DNA of 64,000 nucleotides from Arthrobacter citreus (GTDB lineage Bacteria > Actinomycetota > Actinomycetes > Actinomycetales > Micrococcaceae): assembly GCF_009192745.1 (NCBI RefSeq), contig NZ_VTFV01000003.1, positions 248,001-312,000 on the forward strand, in the 5' to 3' direction. A model generated the notes under the pieces. It had not been told where the DNA came from. It worked only from the letters and a program-made list of their open reading frames with translations, and did no database searches. Numbering within the stretch: position 1 is the first letter of the stretch; every line of letters begins with the position of its first letter. Position numbers and translations under genes: made by a program. Below are positions 15,229 to 24,235 of the stretch, piece after piece.

Positions 15229-18200
15229 ATGAAGTCTCAAAAAACGCAGCACCTGGGGATCCGACTGACTACGGCGTCGCTGAGCGCTGCCCTGGTCCTG
15301 GGCATCACCGGATTCGCCACGGACGTACCGCGCACCGCCGGGGAGGACGCGGCAACCGCCGGTTCCGCGGCGCCCCAGCTTCCGCTGGACATAGCCGGCT
15401 TCTACGACACAACGGCGTCCGGAGCCGTGCGTGAACTTCGGAATGACCTCACCGGCACTCTCCAGGGCCAGGTTCAATTCGCCCAGAGCCACACGGTCAA
15501 TCCGGCAGGGAACACCGTGGCGAAAATGCCGTCCCTGGTCACGGACCGGGCTGCACTGGTTCTCTTCTCACCGCTGTCCGGGGCGGCGCAGGCCAGCGTC
15601 ACCGCCACCGTGGACGGGGTGCTGCAGGGGACTATGGAGCTGGCACCGCCGGCACAGATTCCCCGCTCGGACATGAACATTACGCAGAACAGGCCGGATG
15701 TCGCCTATTCCTCGACGGCCTGGACTGCGGAGCTGCCCTGGAACTGGATGAAGCCCGGACTGGAACTGACCTTCGGTACGGATAAAGGCAGCGGCGTGCT
15801 GGGGAGGGACAGCATCGAATTCGCAGCTCCGGCGGAATTGATCATCAGTTCAATTCAGCTTGGCATGCTGACCGATTACCCCCAGTCCAGCGGCCATTAC
15901 ATGTTCAACGAGCCGGAGAAGTCGGGTTCCGACTACTTCCAGACAATTCCGGTCTCCAAACTCACCATGGCCGTCTATGAACCGGTCCGGCTTGAAAAAG
16001 TCATTGTTGCCTCCGGAGTGATCTATGCGGAAAAAAGCGCCGTCAACGGAGATGTTTATTCCGGGGACCTGCGCGAGAACGTCGGCAAGGCGCAAGTCAG
16101 CACGGGCATCAACCTGGCGAATTTCGGCACCACCAGCGGACCCATGGACCAGCGGCAGCCCGGCACCTTCAACCAGCGGATCATTCACCACTCGGCCGGG
16201 AACTACGCCAACGGGGTGCACAAGCACGGGCTCAGCGGCGGCAATGGCATGGCAACCCTGTATGACTCCGTGGGCAACGAGCTCAGCCACGAACTCGGCC
16301 ACTCCTACGGCCTGGGACACTACCCGGGAGTCGACACTTCCAAGCAGGGCGACGACCGGGTGATCAACGCCAGCCACCACAGTGAAAGCGGCTGGGGCTA
16401 CATTGCCTACCGGGACCGGATGCGTTCAAACCTGTCCTCGAACACGGCCTTCACTGCCGAAGGATTCGACCTGAGCGCCGGCAAGTTCACGCAGAACTAC
16501 CAGGGCCTCTACAACTACCACCGTGACACCATGTCCGGCGGAAGCAACTCCAGCACCCTTTCCCGCTACACCCACGTCACCGGCTACAGCACCGACATCA
16601 CGCAGCGTTCCCTGCGCACCGTGGTGCCGGACCTCGCCTATCCCAGCGGGTACCGGGACTGGGACGCCGCCGCCGGAAAATACGTCGACGCGAAGGTGAA
16701 GACACCGGCGTTCTCCTCACCCCGGCCCGAGCAGGTAGGAGTGCCGGTCTACACCCTGCTGGGCGGGTACAACCCCGCCAAACCTGAGCAGACAGTTCTC
16801 TATCCGGCTTTCCGCAGCAACTATGGCAACGTGTTCAGCCTTCCCCAGGCGGACACCGCGGCCACCGATTCGACCCGCCGCTGCTGGCTGGAGGTCACCT
16901 TCGCCGACGGCCGGGTGGATAAGACGGCCCTGCAGGCGGGTGACGGCGTGAAGCAGTTCAACGTCAACCTGGCCCACACGGACCAGCCCTCAGGGGCGTC
17001 GATCTACTGCCGGACCAACGGGATAACCACCAAGCTGGGCAACTCGATTTCGATCGCTGCGGACCAGGAACCGCTGCGTCCCGCCGTCGTTATTGGCCAG
17101 GAGGCCGGGTACGAAGCCCTCCGCGCCGTTGAACTGCCGGAACTTGAGGCCAAGCTGCAGGCCGTGGCAGGCCGGCCCGCCCCGGTGCTGGATACCGACG
17201 GCGCCGTCCTCCTGGCCAGCTGGAAGGACAACCTGGGGCCACTCACCCCGGCCGCCCGCGCAATTGCCGAATCCGTCCTGGCCCAGACTGAGTCTGCCGC
17301 CTCGGTGGACGCATTCATCCAGCTCAACCAGGAACGGCTTGATGCCGCAGATGCGGCCGCGACGGCAGAACTGTTCGCCCTGCTGACCTCGGCCGGCTTC
17401 ACTGAGAGCCCCACCCAGGTGCTGCCGGCGGGCGGGCGGCTGCTGGTCGACGGCGGCCATTGCCTGGTGCTGGGTGAGGACCTTGGCGTCACCGTGCCCC
17501 GGGACAAAACCCTGTGCGCCGATACAGCGTCACAGCGCTGGTTCCAGGACGCACGCGGAGCCATTCACAGCGAACTGCGCCCGGATCTGTGCCTGGTGCC
17601 CGGAACACCGGTGAGCACCGCGCCTTGTGCGCGGACCGCCGGAACCCAGGTCTGGATCCAGGAGGCTGACGGACACCTCAAGAGCGCTGTCTCCAGTTAC
17701 CTGGACTTCTACCGCCACCAGGGAATAGCAGGAATGTACGGGAAGGGGACCGGAGCGAACCAGATCTGGACCGGCCTGGCTGCGGCTGGGAGTCCCGGCA
17801 TGGCTCTGCTGAGCGCAGGCAGCCTGGCGACCCTCGCCGGCCTGGATTTCGCGGCTGCGTCAACGGATGCGTTTATCCAGGTGAACGGTGCAGCCCTTGA
17901 AGCCGGGGATCCGGCTGCGAATGCACAGCTCAAGTCCCTCCTGGCAGCGAACGGCTTTATGGAAAACCAGGAGAGGTTCCTGCCGGAGGGCAGCCGACTG
18001 CAGGTCAACAACGGCCACTGCCTGGTGTTGGGGGAGGACCTCGGCGTAACCGTCCCCATCAGCAAGAACCCCTGCGCGGATACTGACGCGCAGCGCTGGT
18101 TTATGGACGCCCGGGGTGCCATCCACAGCCAGGCCCGCCCTGACCTGTGCCTGGTGCCGGCAACCCCGGTGAAGGCAGCCCCGTGCTCTCCGGCTGACGG

Positions 18201-18417
18201 ATCCCAGGTATGGCTTCCGGAGGCTGACGGGCACATCAAAAGCGCTGTCTCGAGCTACCTCGACTTCTACCGGGAGAGAGGGTTCGCCGGGATGTACTCG
18301 AGGAACGACGGGGCAAACCAAATCTGGACCGGACTCCAGACAGCTTCAAATCCGGGCCTGGCCAGGCTGAATTCGGGCAGCCTGGCCGTGCTGTTCCGGC
18401 TGGGACTCGATGCCTAG
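15229..18417 (+). CDS. Secreted M66 (StcE/TagA-like) zinc metalloprotease with duplicated C-terminal domain
   Basis: 1062 residues. A signal peptide (about 1-32, basic MKSQK then LTTASLSAALVLGITGFATD) directs secretion. The N-terminal part contains PWNWMKPGLELTFGTDKGSG, typical of peptidase M66. The catalytic zinc motif HELGHSYGLGH is at residues 354-364. Characterised relatives (StcE, TagA) cleave O-glycosylated, mucin-like proteins. Residues 694-879 and 880-1062 are a tandem repeat, each unit with CLVLGEDLGVTV, a QRWF and a QVW element, resembling a ricin-B-like QxW fold; binding to glycans is inference. ATG chosen after AGGAA; two upstream in-frame starts exist. Confidence 0.88.
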   Translation: MKSQKTQHLGIRLTTASLSAALVLGITGFATDVPRTAGEDAATAGSAAPQLPLDIAGFYDTTASGAVRELRNDLTGTLQGQVQFAQSHTVNPAGNTVAKMPSLVTDRAALVLFSPLSGAAQASVTATVDGVLQGTMELAPPAQIPRSDMNITQNRPDVAYSSTAWTAELPWNWMKPGLELTFGTDKGSGVLGRDSIEFAAPAELIISSIQLGMLTDYPQSSGHYMFNEPEKSGSDYFQTIPVSKLTMAVYEPVRLEKVIVASGVIYAEKSAVNGDVYSGDLRENVGKAQVSTGINLANFGTTSGPMDQRQPGTFNQRIIHHSAGNYANGVHKHGLSGGNGMATLYDSVGNELSHELGHSYGLGHYPGVDTSKQGDDRVINASHHSESGWGYIAYRDRMRSNLSSNTAFTAEGFDLSAGKFTQNYQGLYNYHRDTMSGGSNSSTLSRYTHVTGYSTDITQRSLRTVVPDLAYPSGYRDWDAAAGKYVDAKVKTPAFSSPRPEQVGVPVYTLLGGYNPAKPEQTVLYPAFRSNYGNVFSLPQADTAATDSTRRCWLEVTFADGRVDKTALQAGDGVKQFNVNLAHTDQPSGASIYCRTNGITTKLGNSISIAADQEPLRPAVVIGQEAGYEALRAVELPELEAKLQAVAGRPAPVLDTDGAVLLASWKDNLGPLTPAARAIAESVLAQTESAASVDAFIQLNQERLDAADAAATAELFALLTSAGFTESPTQVLPAGGRLLVDGGHCLVLGEDLGVTVPRDKTLCADTASQRWFQDARGAIHSELRPDLCLVPGTPVSTAPCARTAGTQVWIQEADGHLKSAVSSYLDFYRHQGIAGMYGKGTGANQIWTGLAAAGSPGMALLSAGSLATLAGLDFAAASTDAFIQVNGAALEAGDPAANAQLKSLLAANGFMENQERFLPEGSRLQVNNGHCLVLGEDLGVTVPISKNPCADTDAQRWFMDARGAIHSQARPDLCLVPATPVKAAPCSPADGSQVWLPEADGHIKSAVSSYLDFYRERGFAGMYSRNDGANQIWTGLQTASNPGLARLNSGSLAVLFRLGLDA
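17308..18417 (+). repeat. Tandem 558-bp (186-residue) repeat inside the M66 protease gene
   Basis: Unit 1 begins DAFIQLNQERLDAADAAA and unit 2, 558 bp later, DAFIQVNGAALEAGDPAA. Both continue through matching HCLVLGEDLGVTVP, RPDLCLVP and YLDFYR blocks. The two copies have diverged at many positions, so the duplication is not recent. Confidence 0.9.
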
Positions 18418-18540
18418 CTGAGTGCTCAGCGGTGCCCGTCCTGACGCAGGGCGTGCGCCGCTGAGGCGGCGGTTGAATCCGTACCACCGCCGAGATGTGC
18501 AGGAACGGAGAGTTTTCCCAAACCGGACCGATCCGCTGCG

Positions 18541-19401
18541 TCAGATCCTGAGAGTCCCGGCGATGAGGGTAGTGCACTGCCCGCCAACCCAGATGTCTTC
18601 CCCGTCAGCTTCAACATGGACGCGTCCGGTTCGGCCAAGGACCGTCCCCTGGGCGGCGACGTACGACGACGGTGCCCGGCCGCTGCCCATCAGCCACTGG
18701 GCCACCCCGGCATTGAAACTGCCCGTCACCGGGTCCTCGCAGGGAAGCTCATCGGCGATGAAGGTGCGTACTTCAAACGTGGTGGCGGCGCCGTCGGGAT
18801 GCGGGCCGATGACACCGACGGCCAAACCGGCCATGGCGGGGTAGTCGGGCCGTACGGCCAGTACCTGCTCTGCCGAGTCGAGCAGCACACCGATCCACTC
18901 CGGACCGTTGACCAGCCAGGCGGCATCCCGCAGTGCCTCGCGGGGCAGCCCCAGGCCGGCGGCCACGCGGTCCAGCGCCTCTTCCGCAACAGGTCCGAAC
19001 CGTGTCAGCGGCGGAGCCGCAAAAGCCAGCAGGCCGGCGTCGTCCGTCTTGATCCGTACCAGGCCGGCTGCTGATTCCTGGACAAGTGTGCCCTCCTGCC
19101 GGGGTTTCCCTCCGGCTTCAAGCCAGGCATGGGCAGAGCCAAGGGTGGGATGCCCGGCGAACGGCAGCTCCTCGGTGGGAGTGAATATTCGCACCCGATA
19201 GTCCGCCAGCGGATCAGACGGGGGCAGCAGGAAAGTGGTCTCTGCCAGGTTGGTCCAGTTCGCGAACTGCTGCATCCGGGCGGTGGTGAGGCCGGATGCA
19301 TCGAGAACGACGGCGAGCGGGTTGCCGCCTAAGGGGTCGGGGCTGAACACATCGACCTGGACGAACGGTCGGCTGGTGGATACGGGAGTTTCGGAAGTCA
19401 C
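18541..19401 (-). CDS. PhzF-family isomerase-like protein (copy 1)
   Basis: 286 residues of the PhzF/diaminopimelate epimerase fold: VDVFSPDPLGGNPLAVVLD, the catalytic Glu in NWTNLAETTFLLPP, FTPTEELPFAGHPTLGSAHA, and in the second half ELPCEDPVTGSFNAGVAQWL. PhzF itself isomerises dihydro-3-hydroxyanthranilate in phenazine synthesis, but no other phenazine genes are present, so the substrate is unknown. GTG start with TAAGCT exactly 6 nt upstream, suggesting its own leaderless promoter even though a flavin reductase gene precedes it by 37 bp. A paralog lies about 1.4 kb away in opposite orientation. Confidence 0.9.
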   Translation of the reverse strand: MTSETPVSTSRPFVQVDVFSPDPLGGNPLAVVLDASGLTTARMQQFANWTNLAETTFLLPPSDPLADYRVRIFTPTEELPFAGHPTLGSAHAWLEAGGKPRQEGTLVQESAAGLVRIKTDDAGLLAFAAPPLTRFGPVAEEALDRVAAGLGLPREALRDAAWLVNGPEWIGVLLDSAEQVLAVRPDYPAMAGLAVGVIGPHPDGAATTFEVRTFIADELPCEDPVTGSFNAGVAQWLMGSGRAPSSYVAAQGTVLGRTGRVHVEADGEDIWVGGQCTTLIAGTLRI

Positions 19402-19407
19402 TGTTTG

Positions 19408-19413
19408 AGCTTA
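19408..19413 (-). promoter_or_regulatory. -10 element TAAGCT, leaderless-type, for PhzF copy 1
   Basis: On the minus strand TAAGCT is followed by six bases and the GTG start of the PhzF gene; no ribosome binding site lies between. Confidence 0.5.
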
Positions 19414-19438
19414 GTGAGGCGCCCGGACCGCGGGCGAC

Positions 19439-19945
19439 TCAGGCGAATGCCGGAACCGCGAGATTCCGGAACGCCGAGCCGTGGAAGACGAGCGGCTCAT
19501 GTGCGCCGTCGTGGGTTGAGTAGCCGTGCACGCGGAGCAGGACGACGGCGTGGTCCCCGGCCGGAACCTCGTTCTCAACCGACGTTTCAAGCCAGAGGGC
19601 GGCCTCATCCAGGAACAGGGCGCCGGTGTCGGCTTCGTGCAGGCTCAGCCCGGCGAAGCGGTCGCCGTCGCGGGAAGCGATCTGGCGGCAGACGCCGTCG
19701 TGCCCCGTGCCCAGGATGGACACGCCGATCCGGACCGCAGTCCGAAGCAGCGGCCAGGTGCGGGAAGTATTCTGCACCGCGAACATGACCAGGGGCGGAT
19801 CCATCGAAACGCCCACGGTGAAGGAAGAGGCCACGATTCCCTGCGGTGCGCCGTCGACTTCGGCGCAGAGCGCTGCGATTCCGGAGGGGAAGCGCCCAAA
19901 GGCCTGGCGCAGTGCGTTGGGCTGGAGATCGGTTTCAAGTGTCAT
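19439..19945 (-). CDS. Flavin reductase family protein (FMN-binding split barrel)
   Basis: 168 residues. LRQAFGRFPSGIAALCAEVD, GIVASSFTVGVSMDPPLVMF and QNTSRTWPLL are the standard blocks of NAD(P)H:flavin oxidoreductases that supply reduced FMN or FAD to two-component monooxygenases. FAGLSLHEADTGALFLDEAA is the later substrate-face block. The ATG follows GAGGAA; an upstream in-frame start adds 26 unrelated residues. The gene precedes PhzF copy 1 on the same strand by 37 bp. A partner oxygenase is not adjacent. Confidence 0.88.
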   Translation of the reverse strand: MTLETDLQPNALRQAFGRFPSGIAALCAEVDGAPQGIVASSFTVGVSMDPPLVMFAVQNTSRTWPLLRTAVRIGVSILGTGHDGVCRQIASRDGDRFAGLSLHEADTGALFLDEAALWLETSVENEVPAGDHAVVLLRVHGYSTHDGAHEPLVFHGSAFRNLAVPAFA

Positions 19946-20237
19946 GGAGATTCCTCTGCCTGACGCGCAGCCCGCGGCGCAATACCGCGGAAGACGCTGT
20001 ACTTGCCGGACCGGGAGATCCACCGGAACGGCCGAATCGTCACCTGGAGCACCCCGCTACGGCGAGAGGGTTGCCGTCCAGCCGGCCAGGGCCTGTGGCT
20101 GGAACTCTTGATTCTGGCTACCAATCTAGGAGCCATGATGTCCCGGGGCAAACGTCCGTCACATATCGGCAATGCCGGGCAACAGTTCGTAACGGGCGTA
20201 CTTAACCGGTGGGCGCCCGGATTTGTCCCAGTGCCGC
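19946..20237. other. Intergenic stretch, no convincing gene
   Basis: Upstream of the flavin reductase gene and downstream of the next minus-strand gene. Frames here look random in composition, and I find no clear terminator or promoter. Confidence 0.3.
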
Positions 20238-20672
20238 CTACAGGCCGACCCAGTAATTGTCGAGCACGTACCCTTCGGGAAGGTACTGGTTCACCAGACC
20301 CACCACATCGTTCCAGTCGCGGTTCATTTTGAAATCAATTCGAACACTGTAGTCCCAGCCACCGTCATGCGGCATGCGCGTCATCGACAGATAGATGTAG
20401 CGGCTGATCCTGGCTTTGTCCTCCTCCGTGCAGGACTCGCTGAACCGTGCGGGGTGGGTATCGAGGTGCGGAACATCCGCCGGGTCCACACCACCCTCGT
20501 TGCCCTGCTTCGACCGGTCACCGTGATGGTGCATTGAAACGTAGACCGGGAATGGACTGTGATCATCCGGGCCAAGATACTCACCGGCGTAGCTGAGGCC
20601 TCCCGCAACCCACGTGGTGTTGTAGTGGTCAGGAACCACCTCCGGGAAGTCCTGATCAATACTTCGCTTCAC
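20238..20672 (-). CDS. Hypothetical protein, unknown function
   Basis: 144 residues, soluble, acidic and rich in His, Asp and Tyr (VYVSMHHHGDRSKQGNEGG, ARISRYIYLSMTRMPHDGGW, VGLVNQYLPEGYVLDNYW). The GTG start has GGGAA at suitable spacing. I do not recognise a domain. It is a single gene divergent from PhzF copy 2. Composition and codon pattern look coding. Confidence 0.6.
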   Translation of the reverse strand: MKRSIDQDFPEVVPDHYNTTWVAGGLSYAGEYLGPDDHSPFPVYVSMHHHGDRSKQGNEGGVDPADVPHLDTHPARFSESCTEEDKARISRYIYLSMTRMPHDGGWDYSVRIDFKMNRDWNDVVGLVNQYLPEGYVLDNYWVGL

Positions 20673-20792
20673 TCTTGTTCCCGTCTGTAGTGCCCTGTGC
20701 TTTGGTGCGGCGGAAGAGGTTCTGCCGCTTTCTCATGTGTAGAGCCTAACGGCACCACCGGCACGCCTTTCCGCGCACGCGGGGCCAGCTAT

Positions 20793-20798
20793 TACAGT
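20793..20798 (+). promoter_or_regulatory. -10 element TACAGT, leaderless-type, for PhzF copy 2
   Basis: TACAGT lies exactly 6 nt before the ATG; no ribosome binding site is present. Confidence 0.5.
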
Positions 20799-20804
20799 GT
20801 CCGC

Positions 20805-21641
20805 ATGAGACAACGCTGGTTCAAACAGGTAGACGTCTTCGGCAGCAAGCCTTACCAGGGCAACCCGCTGGCCGTGGTGCTGGACGGGGAAGACCTCGAC
20901 GACGACGCGATGCTGCAGTTCGCCCGCTGGACGAACCTCTCCGAAACCACCTTTATCCTCCCGGCGACGCAGGAGGAAGCGGACTACCGGGTGCGGATCT
21001 TCACGCCGGGCGGGGAGATCCCCTTTGCGGGGCACCCGACGCTGGGAACCTGCCACGCATGGACCGAGGCCGGGAACACCCCGATGAAGGCCGGACTGGT
21101 CGTGCAGGAATGCGGAATCGGACTGGTTCCTCTTCGCGTCAACGCCGGTCTGGCCGCCTTTGCAGCGCCCCGGCTGATCCGCACCGGGCCGGTGGAGGAG
21201 GGCACCCTGGCCCGGGTAACGGCCGCGCTGGGACTCACTGCGGACCAGATCCGCGGCCATCAGTGGGTGGATAACGGTCCCGGTTGGCTGGGACTCCTGC
21301 TGCCCGACGCCGAGACGGTGCTCTCGCTGCGCCCCGACCACGCCGCGATCGGCGACCTGCGCGTCGGCGTGATCGGACCCCAGCCTGAAGCAGCGGAGAC
21401 GGACTTCGAAGTCCGTGCTTTCGCGCCCGGCCTCGGCGTCTCCGAGGATCCGGTCACCGGCAGCCTCAACGCCGGACTCGCCCAGTGGCTGATCGGCGAG
21501 GGCATCGCGGAGGAACGCTATACCGTCACGCAGGGCACCGCCGTCCACCGCTCCGGACTGGTCCGCGTCTTCACCCGCGAAGGACGGATCTGGATTGGCG
21601 GCGAGTCCGTCACCTGCATCGACGGATCGGTTTCCCTCTAA
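20805..21641 (+). CDS. PhzF-family isomerase-like protein (copy 2)
   Basis: 278 residues, clearly paralogous to the copy at 18541-19401: QVDVFGSKPYQGNPLAVVLD, NLSETTFILP (catalytic Glu), FTPGGEIPFAGHPTLGTCHA and SEDPVTGSLNAGLAQWLIG. The reaction is unknown; the family includes epimerases and isomerases of amino-acid-like compounds. An upstream in-frame start would add 36 residues without homology; this ATG has a TACAGT box 6 nt upstream. Followed by a long palindrome and rarA. Confidence 0.9.
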   Translation: MRQRWFKQVDVFGSKPYQGNPLAVVLDGEDLDDDAMLQFARWTNLSETTFILPATQEEADYRVRIFTPGGEIPFAGHPTLGTCHAWTEAGNTPMKAGLVVQECGIGLVPLRVNAGLAAFAAPRLIRTGPVEEGTLARVTAALGLTADQIRGHQWVDNGPGWLGLLLPDAETVLSLRPDHAAIGDLRVGVIGPQPEAAETDFEVRAFAPGLGVSEDPVTGSLNAGLAQWLIGEGIAEERYTVTQGTAVHRSGLVRVFTREGRIWIGGESVTCIDGSVSL

Positions 21642-21663
21642 CAGTCCATCTAGTGCATCATGC

Positions 21664-21727
21664 CCATCGAGATGACACTTACGGCTCTTTTCAGCGCTGA
21701 AAGGAGCCGTAAGTGTCATCTCGATGG
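21664..21727. repeat. 64-bp near-perfect palindrome (2 x 32 bp, no spacer)
   Basis: The 32-base arm beginning CCATCGAGATGACACTTACG is mirrored by the following 32 bases with a single mismatch, which in RNA is a G-U pair. The central dyad is CAGCGCTG. It lies between PhzF copy 2 and the rarA promoter. It could serve as a terminator, but there is no T-tract after the stem; a REP-like or cruciform-forming element is an alternative. Confidence 0.95.
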
Positions 21728-21733
21728 CACGGG

Positions 21734-21739
21734 TAGCCT
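21734..21739 (+). promoter_or_regulatory. -10 element TAGCCT, leaderless-type, for rarA
   Basis: TAGCCT is followed by TGAAGC and the GTG start of rarA; no ribosome binding site is present. Confidence 0.45.
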
Positions 21740-21745
21740 TGAAGC

Positions 21746-23146
21746 GTGAATGACTTGTTCAACAGCGGCGAGGATCAGAACCTGCAGGACCACGACGACG
21801 ACGACGCCACAGCGGACGGCGACTCACGGCAGCGCCCGCGCAGCCCCCTTGCTGTACGCATGCGCCCCCGCAGCCTGGACGAGGTTGTCGGCCAGCAGCA
21901 CCTCCTGGCACCCGGGTCACCGCTGCGCACCCTCGCCGAAGCACCTCAGGGAGGGCCGGCCGGCCCTTCCTCGGTGATGCTCTGGGGCCCACCGGGCACC
22001 GGCAAGACCACCCTGGCGCACGTCGTTGCCCGTGGTCCCGGCCGTAAATTCGTGGAACTCTCGGCAATCACCTCCGGCGTCAAGGACGTCCGCCGGGTCA
22101 TGGATGAGGCGCTGACGGCACGGGACCTGCACGGCATCACCACCGTCCTGTTCCTGGATGAAATCCACCGTTTTAATAAGGCCCAGCAGGACGCCCTTCT
22201 GCCCGGCGTGGAGAACCGGTGGGTTGTCCTGATCGCAGCCACCACCGAAAACCCGTCCTTCTCGGTGGTTTCCCCGCTGCTTTCCCGGTCCCTGCTCCTG
22301 ACCCTCAAGCCCCTGACCGAAGCGGATATCTCCGGGCTGCTGGTGCGTGCAGTCGAGGACGAGCGGGGCCTGGCCGGGCGGGTGGAACTTAGCGGCGAAG
22401 CCCTGGAGCACCTGGTGCGCCTGGCTGCCGGGGACGCCCGCCGAGGGCTGACCGCACTGGAGGCCGCTGCCGGCGTCGCGTACTCCGAACGCGACCCCGA
22501 CGTCGCTGTCCCCACCGTGGAGCTGGCACACGCCGAACAGGCCCTCGACGTCGCCGCACTGCGCTACGACCGGGCCGGCGACCAGCACTATGACGTCACC
22601 AGCGCCTTCATCAAGTCCCTGCGCGGATCCGACGTGGACGCTGCCCTGCACTATCTGGCCAAAATGCTTGAGGCGGGGGAGGACCCACGCTTTATCTCCC
22701 GCCGGCTGATGATCTCCGCCGCGGAAGACGTTGGCATGGCGGACCCGACGGCGCTGCAGACGGCGGTGGCCGCAGCCCAGGCCGTGCAGATGATCGGTAT
22801 GCCCGAAGGCCGGCTGATCCTGGCCGAAGCGGTGGTGCACATTGCCACCGCGCCAAAGTCCAACGCGTCCTACAAGGCGATCGGTGCTGCCACAGCGGAT
22901 GTACGTGCCGGATACGGGACAGGCGTTCCGGCGCACCTGCGCGACGCCCACTACCCCGGTGCCAAGCAGCTGGGGCACGGCAAGGGCTACATCTATTCCC
23001 ATGACGAGCCGCACGGCATCGCCAAGCAGCAGTACGCCCCGGACGACCTGGTGGGCAAGGACTACTACAAACCCACCGCCAACGGGGCGGAACGGGATAT
23101 TGCGGCACGGCTGGAACGCCTGCGCGGCATCATCCGCGGAAAGTAG
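21746..23146 (+). CDS. rarA: Replication-associated recombination protein A (RarA/MgsA), AAA+ ATPase
   Basis: 466 residues. It acts at stalled replication forks as a clamp-loader-like ATPase. Walker [17 protein letters not shown] (about 80-95), Walker [21 protein letters not shown] (about 130-150), sensor 1 [10 protein letters not shown] and the Arg finger region SPLLSRS. The C-terminal MgsA domain has [20 protein letters not shown] and [24 protein letters not shown] sequence. The N-terminal 35 residues are acidic ([12 protein letters not shown]). Starts at GTG and is probably leaderless. Lies just downstream of the 64-bp palindrome. Confidence 0.95.
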   Translation: MNDLFNSGEDQNLQDHDDDDATADGDSRQRPRSPLAVRMRPRSLDEVVGQQHLLAPGSPLRTLAEAPQGGPAGPSSVMLWGPPGTGKTTLAHVVARGPGRKFVELSAITSGVKDVRRVMDEALTARDLHGITTVLFLDEIHRFNKAQQDALLPGVENRWVVLIAATTENPSFSVVSPLLSRSLLLTLKPLTEADISGLLVRAVEDERGLAGRVELSGEALEHLVRLAAGDARRGLTALEAAAGVAYSERDPDVAVPTVELAHAEQALDVAALRYDRAGDQHYDVTSAFIKSLRGSDVDAALHYLAKMLEAGEDPRFISRRLMISAAEDVGMADPTALQTAVAAAQAVQMIGMPEGRLILAEAVVHIATAPKSNASYKAIGAATADVRAGYGTGVPAHLRDAHYPGAKQLGHGKGYIYSHDEPHGIAKQQYAPDDLVGKDYYKPTANGAERDIAARLERLRGIIRGK

Positions 23147-23190
23147 GGTCCGCGGCGCCGCACGCCCGCACCCCGCAGGCCCGCGCATGC

Positions 23191-23411
23191 TAGGATTGAT
23201 GGTTGACTGGCAAGCGCACTGCCGGACAATCCCACGTACCAGCCGGATTCACTTCCGGACGGGGTGGAACTGTGTCCGGTAACTGCGTTGCAGCAGAAGG
23301 CAGCGGTTGGCCGGAGCTCTCCCTAATGGAGGCCAGTGACTACGTATTAGCCGCGCACAGCGGGTTTTCCCGGTGCGTGCGGCAAGACCGCCAAAACAGT
23401 GAAAGGTGAAC
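23191..23411 (+). promoter_or_regulatory. rpsD promoter (-10 TAGGAT) and long 5' leader
   Basis: TAGGAT at 23191-23196 would give a leader of about 210 nt before rpsD. I see no gene in it. Bacterial rpsD messages are often autoregulated by S4 binding to the leader, so a structured leader is plausible; I have not identified a specific fold. Confidence 0.35.
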
Positions 23412-24038
23412 GTGGCTAACAACACACGTGCACGCCGTCAGGCCCGCGCTTCGCGCGCCCTCGGCATTGCTTTGACCCCCAAGGCAGCAAAGTACTTCGA
23501 GCGCCGGCCTTACCCCCCGGGTGAGCACGGCCGCGCACGCCGCAAGCAGGACAGCGACTACGCAGTCCGCCTGCGCGAAAAGCAGCGCCTGCGCGCACAG
23601 TACGGCATCCGCGAAGCACAGATGACCCGTGTCTTCGAGGAAGCCCGCCGCACCGCCGGTCTGACCGGTGAAAACCTGATCGAGCTTCTCGAGATGCGTC
23701 TTGACGCCCTCGTGCTGCGTGCCGGCTTCGCCCGGACGATCGCCCAGGCCCGCCAGCTGGTTGTGCACCGCCACATCATGGTTGACGGCGCCCGCGTGGA
23801 CCGCCCGTCGTTCCGCGTGTCCGAAGGCCAGCTCATCCATGTGCACCAGCGCAGCGAGACCATGACGCCGTTCCAGGTTGCCGCTGCCGGCGCCCACCGC
23901 GACGTCCTGCCCGCTGTTCCGGGTTACCTGGATGTCTCCCTGGACAAGCTGCAGGCTCGCCTGGTTCGCCGCCCGAAGCGCTCGGAAATCCCCGTGACCT
24001 GCGAAGAGCAGCTCGTGGTGGAATACTACGCACGCTAA
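23412..24038 (+). CDS. rpsD: 30S ribosomal protein S4
   Basis: 208 residues. Primary 16S rRNA-binding protein of the small subunit. The zinc-free (C-) form: RRQARASRALGIALTPKAAK at the N-terminus without a CxxC cluster, YPPGEHGRARRKQDSDYAVR, and the S4 RNA-binding domain LEMRLDALVLRAGFARTIAQ with ARQLVVHRHIMVDG (about 95-125). The GTG used has AAAGG upstream; a GTG two codons earlier is in frame. Here it is a single gene, not part of the alpha operon, as in many actinobacteria. A strong terminator follows. Confidence 0.97.
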   Translation: MANNTRARRQARASRALGIALTPKAAKYFERRPYPPGEHGRARRKQDSDYAVRLREKQRLRAQYGIREAQMTRVFEEARRTAGLTGENLIELLEMRLDALVLRAGFARTIAQARQLVVHRHIMVDGARVDRPSFRVSEGQLIHVHQRSETMTPFQVAAAGAHRDVLPAVPGYLDVSLDKLQARLVRRPKRSEIPVTCEEQLVVEYYAR

Positions 24039-24080
24039 TTCGACTCTCTTCCCGCTTTTGCGGGAGGTATGGCGAAATGG

Positions 24081-24111
24081 AACAGCCCGCGGCCCCGTGC
24101 CGCGGGCTGTT
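24081..24111 (+). terminator. Intrinsic terminator of rpsD
   Basis: Perfect 12-bp stem AACAGCCCGCGG / CCGCGGGCTGTT with a 7-nt loop, followed by TCGTTT. Confidence 0.92.
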
Positions 24112-24235
24112 TCGTTTCCCGGCGGTGTCCGCGAACCTGCCGGGTACAGAACGCGCCGCCGCCAAGTAAGTGTCCGGTCCCGTCAATGGGTAAGGTACAT
24201 AGCGGAAACTCTTCGAAAACAACCCAAGGAGAACC

